Source: Oscillospiraceae bacterium (GTDB lineage: Bacteria > Bacillota > Clostridia > Oscillospirales > Oscillospiraceae). Taken from it: a DNA stretch of 14,639 nucleotides. The translations under genes and the position numbers were made by a program. The notes under the pieces are model-generated. The model made no database searches. It had not been told where the DNA came from and was given only the letters and a program-made list of their open reading frames with translations. The stretch spans positions 1-14,639 of the forward strand of contig JAHHRR010000044.1 of NCBI GenBank assembly GCA_020025655.1. Direction: 5' to 3'. How positions within the stretch are numbered: the stretch's first letter is position 1; every line of letters starts with the position of its first letter. Positions 13,978 to 14,639 of the stretch are shown piece by piece.

Positions 13978-13995
13978 GGTTAGAAAAGTCTAACC
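13978..13995. promoter_or_regulatory. Perfect palindrome downstream of the FakA-like gene promoter
   Basis: GGTTAGA-AAAG-TCTAACC has 7-base arms and a 4-base centre, at about +5 to +22 of the predicted transcript. It is a good operator candidate or a 5' mRNA hairpin. It does not match the FapR or FabT fatty-acid operators as I remember them. Confidence 0.5.
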
Positions 13996-14006
13996 TGCTG
14001 CATATA

Positions 14007-14035
14007 ATTATAGCACTTTCCGAACCGAAAGTTAA
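14007..14035 (-). promoter_or_regulatory. Promoter of the FakA-like gene
   Basis: On the minus strand, TTAACT (14030-14035), a 17-base spacer, then a perfect TATAAT (14007-14012). The spacer and -35 region hold a second inverted repeat, ACTTTC...GAAAGT (14015-14032). Confidence 0.65.
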
Positions 14036-14057
14036 GAACAGTTTTTTAATTTTGCAT

Positions 14058-14088
14058 AAAAAAGGAACGGCAAAGCCGTTCCTTTTTT
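14058..14088 (-). terminator. Intrinsic terminator of the dehydratase operon
   Basis: GGAACGGC pairs with GCCGTTCC around AAA (8 bp), flanked by six A and six T, so it is bidirectional in form. It follows the 57-residue gene by about 20 bases and separates it from the FakA-like gene promoter. Confidence 0.93.
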
Positions 14089-14107
14089 CCGTATATCGGG
14101 GTTTTTA

Positions 14108-14281
14108 TTAAACAATTCTCTTATCTCTCACCTGAGAGTCATAATGCTTATTGAGGAAAGGTCTTATCACATAGTAGATAAGCTTATTCTCAGCATTGCT
14201 CATATAGATAGCAAAAGTAACAACAAAGCCTACAAAGCCCATAAGAAGAAGCTTTAGTAAAAATTTTACATATTTATTCAT
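14108..14281 (-). CDS. Unrecognised 57-residue single-span membrane protein
   Basis: I do not recognise this protein. It starts MNKYVKFLLK, has one hydrophobic span at about residues 8-27 (LLKLLLMGFVGFVVTFAIYM), then a hydrophilic tail with aromatic and basic residues that ends DSQVRDKRIV. The ATG at 14281 lies 17 bases after the dehydratase stop, with an AAAGGCGG-like ribosome site in the gap, and a strong terminator follows, so it is the last gene of the dehydratase operon. Genuine coding is supported by the tight spacing, the ribosome site and a clear membrane-protein composition. Possible roles are membrane docking of the dehydratase or of an electron donor, or an unrelated passenger; nothing in the sequence decides. 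Confidence 0.7.
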   Translation of the reverse strand: MNKYVKFLLKLLLMGFVGFVVTFAIYMSNAENKLIYYVIRPFLNKHYDSQVRDKRIV

Positions 14282-14298
14282 ATTCTGTTCCGCCTTTC

Positions 14299-14639
14299 TC
14301 AGTATGCCTCTGAGTCATCAAAGTCCACCAGAGTGGGATCCAGAGGCTCTTCATTGAGGACGATGGACATATAGTTGTTGACGCACTTTCTCATATCACG
14401 GCGTGGGCACGCTCTGCAGTCCTCAAGGTCATGCTCTATGAAGATGAAGTGGAGACCGAGCTCTCTGGCCTGTTCTTCCATAACAGCGTGGACACCGTTC
14501 ATGCCCTTGCAGGCAATATTATCGTTGAAGAGTATCATGTCGCAGTTGAAGGCCTTTGCCCAATCCCAAAGTGCATTAACATTGTCCCAGCCGCCGACGG
14601 CGTGGTGACGCATAACAGCCTTCTCGGACATACGGGCAA
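14299..14639 (-). CDS. 2-hydroxyacyl-CoA dehydratase subunit (HgdB/BcrC-like D-component), C-terminal part, cut by window edge
   Basis: About the last 113 codons of a protein that continues beyond 14639; the methionine at 14631 is internal, since the frame stays open to the edge. The family removes water from (R)-2-hydroxyacyl-CoA substrates in amino-acid fermentation, using a [4Fe-4S] cluster and a ketyl radical, and needs an activase like the one at 1-758. Family features seen are GGWDNVNALWDWAKAFNCD, FNDNIACKGMNG, a conserved HDLED turn followed by RRDMRKCVNNYM, and an ending NEEPLDPTLVDFDDSEAY typical of this family's C-terminus. The cluster cysteines would lie upstream, outside the window. 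The substrate is unknown; a reductase-type or orphan family member is also possible. Confidence 0.85.
   Translation of the reverse strand, partial: ARMSEKAVMRHHAVGGWDNVNALWDWAKAFNCDMILFNDNIACKGMNGVHAVMEEQARELGLHFIFIEHDLEDCRACPRRDMRKCVNNYMSIVLNEEPLDPTLVDFDDSEAY

Noticed and set aside
13978..13995. FapR-type fatty-acid operator upstream of the FakA-like gene
   Set aside because: The arms GGTTAGA/TCTAACC do not match the TTAGTACCTG-type FapR site, despite the fatty-acid link of the protein family.

Overview
The window reads as ordinary chromosome of a low-to-middle GC anaerobic Bacillota, most likely a gut Clostridia near Ruminococcaceae/Oscillospiraceae. The grounds are strong GGAGG ribosome sites, TTGACA/TATAAT promoters with 17-base spacers, a short Pgi of Firmicutes type, MtaB, a 387-residue SerA with an ACT domain, an AI-2E-family permease, and oxygen-sensitive 2-hydroxyacyl-CoA dehydratase components at both ends. 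Genus is inference. I see no phage, insertion sequence, CRISPR, tRNA or rRNA.

Layout, left to right. (1) 1-758, minus: an acyl-CoA dehydratase activase cut by the left edge, with its own strong promoter. (2) 919-2076, minus: an AlaX-type trans-editing protein with its own promoter. (3) 2174-5104, minus: a serC-serA-mtnN operon between a strong promoter and a good terminator. (4) 5181-6467, minus: mtaB, divergent by only 33 bases from (5) a cysteine desulfurase at 6501-7628, plus. (6) 7619-8956, minus: an AI-2E-family permease overlapping the desulfurase tail-to-tail by 10 bases. (7) 8957-9327: a divergent intergenic region with a stem-loop and four DnaA-box-like 9-mers. (8) 9328-10482 and 10585-11862, plus: a D,D-carboxypeptidase and pgi. 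(9) 11923-13350, minus: mgtE, behind a roughly 320-base leader that holds an intrinsic terminator and a possible micropeptide gene. (10) 13709-13957, minus: a free-standing 82-residue copy of the C-terminal domain of the fatty-acid kinase FakA. (11) 14108-14281, minus: an unrecognised 57-residue membrane protein, directly downstream of (12) the last 113 or so codons of a 2-hydroxyacyl-CoA dehydratase subunit that runs off the right edge.

How the genes may work together (inference). The stretch from about 0.9 to 7.6 kb gathers serine synthesis, a Ser-tRNA(Ala)-type editing factor, removal of S-adenosylhomocysteine, methylthioadenosine and possibly 5'-deoxyadenosine, a radical-SAM methylthiotransferase and a cysteine desulfurase. 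This is a plausible serine/cysteine-sulfur/SAM neighbourhood. The other genes are housekeeping: envelope (carboxypeptidase, permease), glycolysis (pgi) and Mg2+ uptake (mgtE).

The most interesting non-coding signals are the DnaA-box cluster upstream of the carboxypeptidase gene and the terminator-bearing leader of mgtE, which fits no riboswitch class I can recognise. The most interesting small proteins are the orphan FakA C-terminal domain and the 57-residue membrane protein next to the dehydratase.
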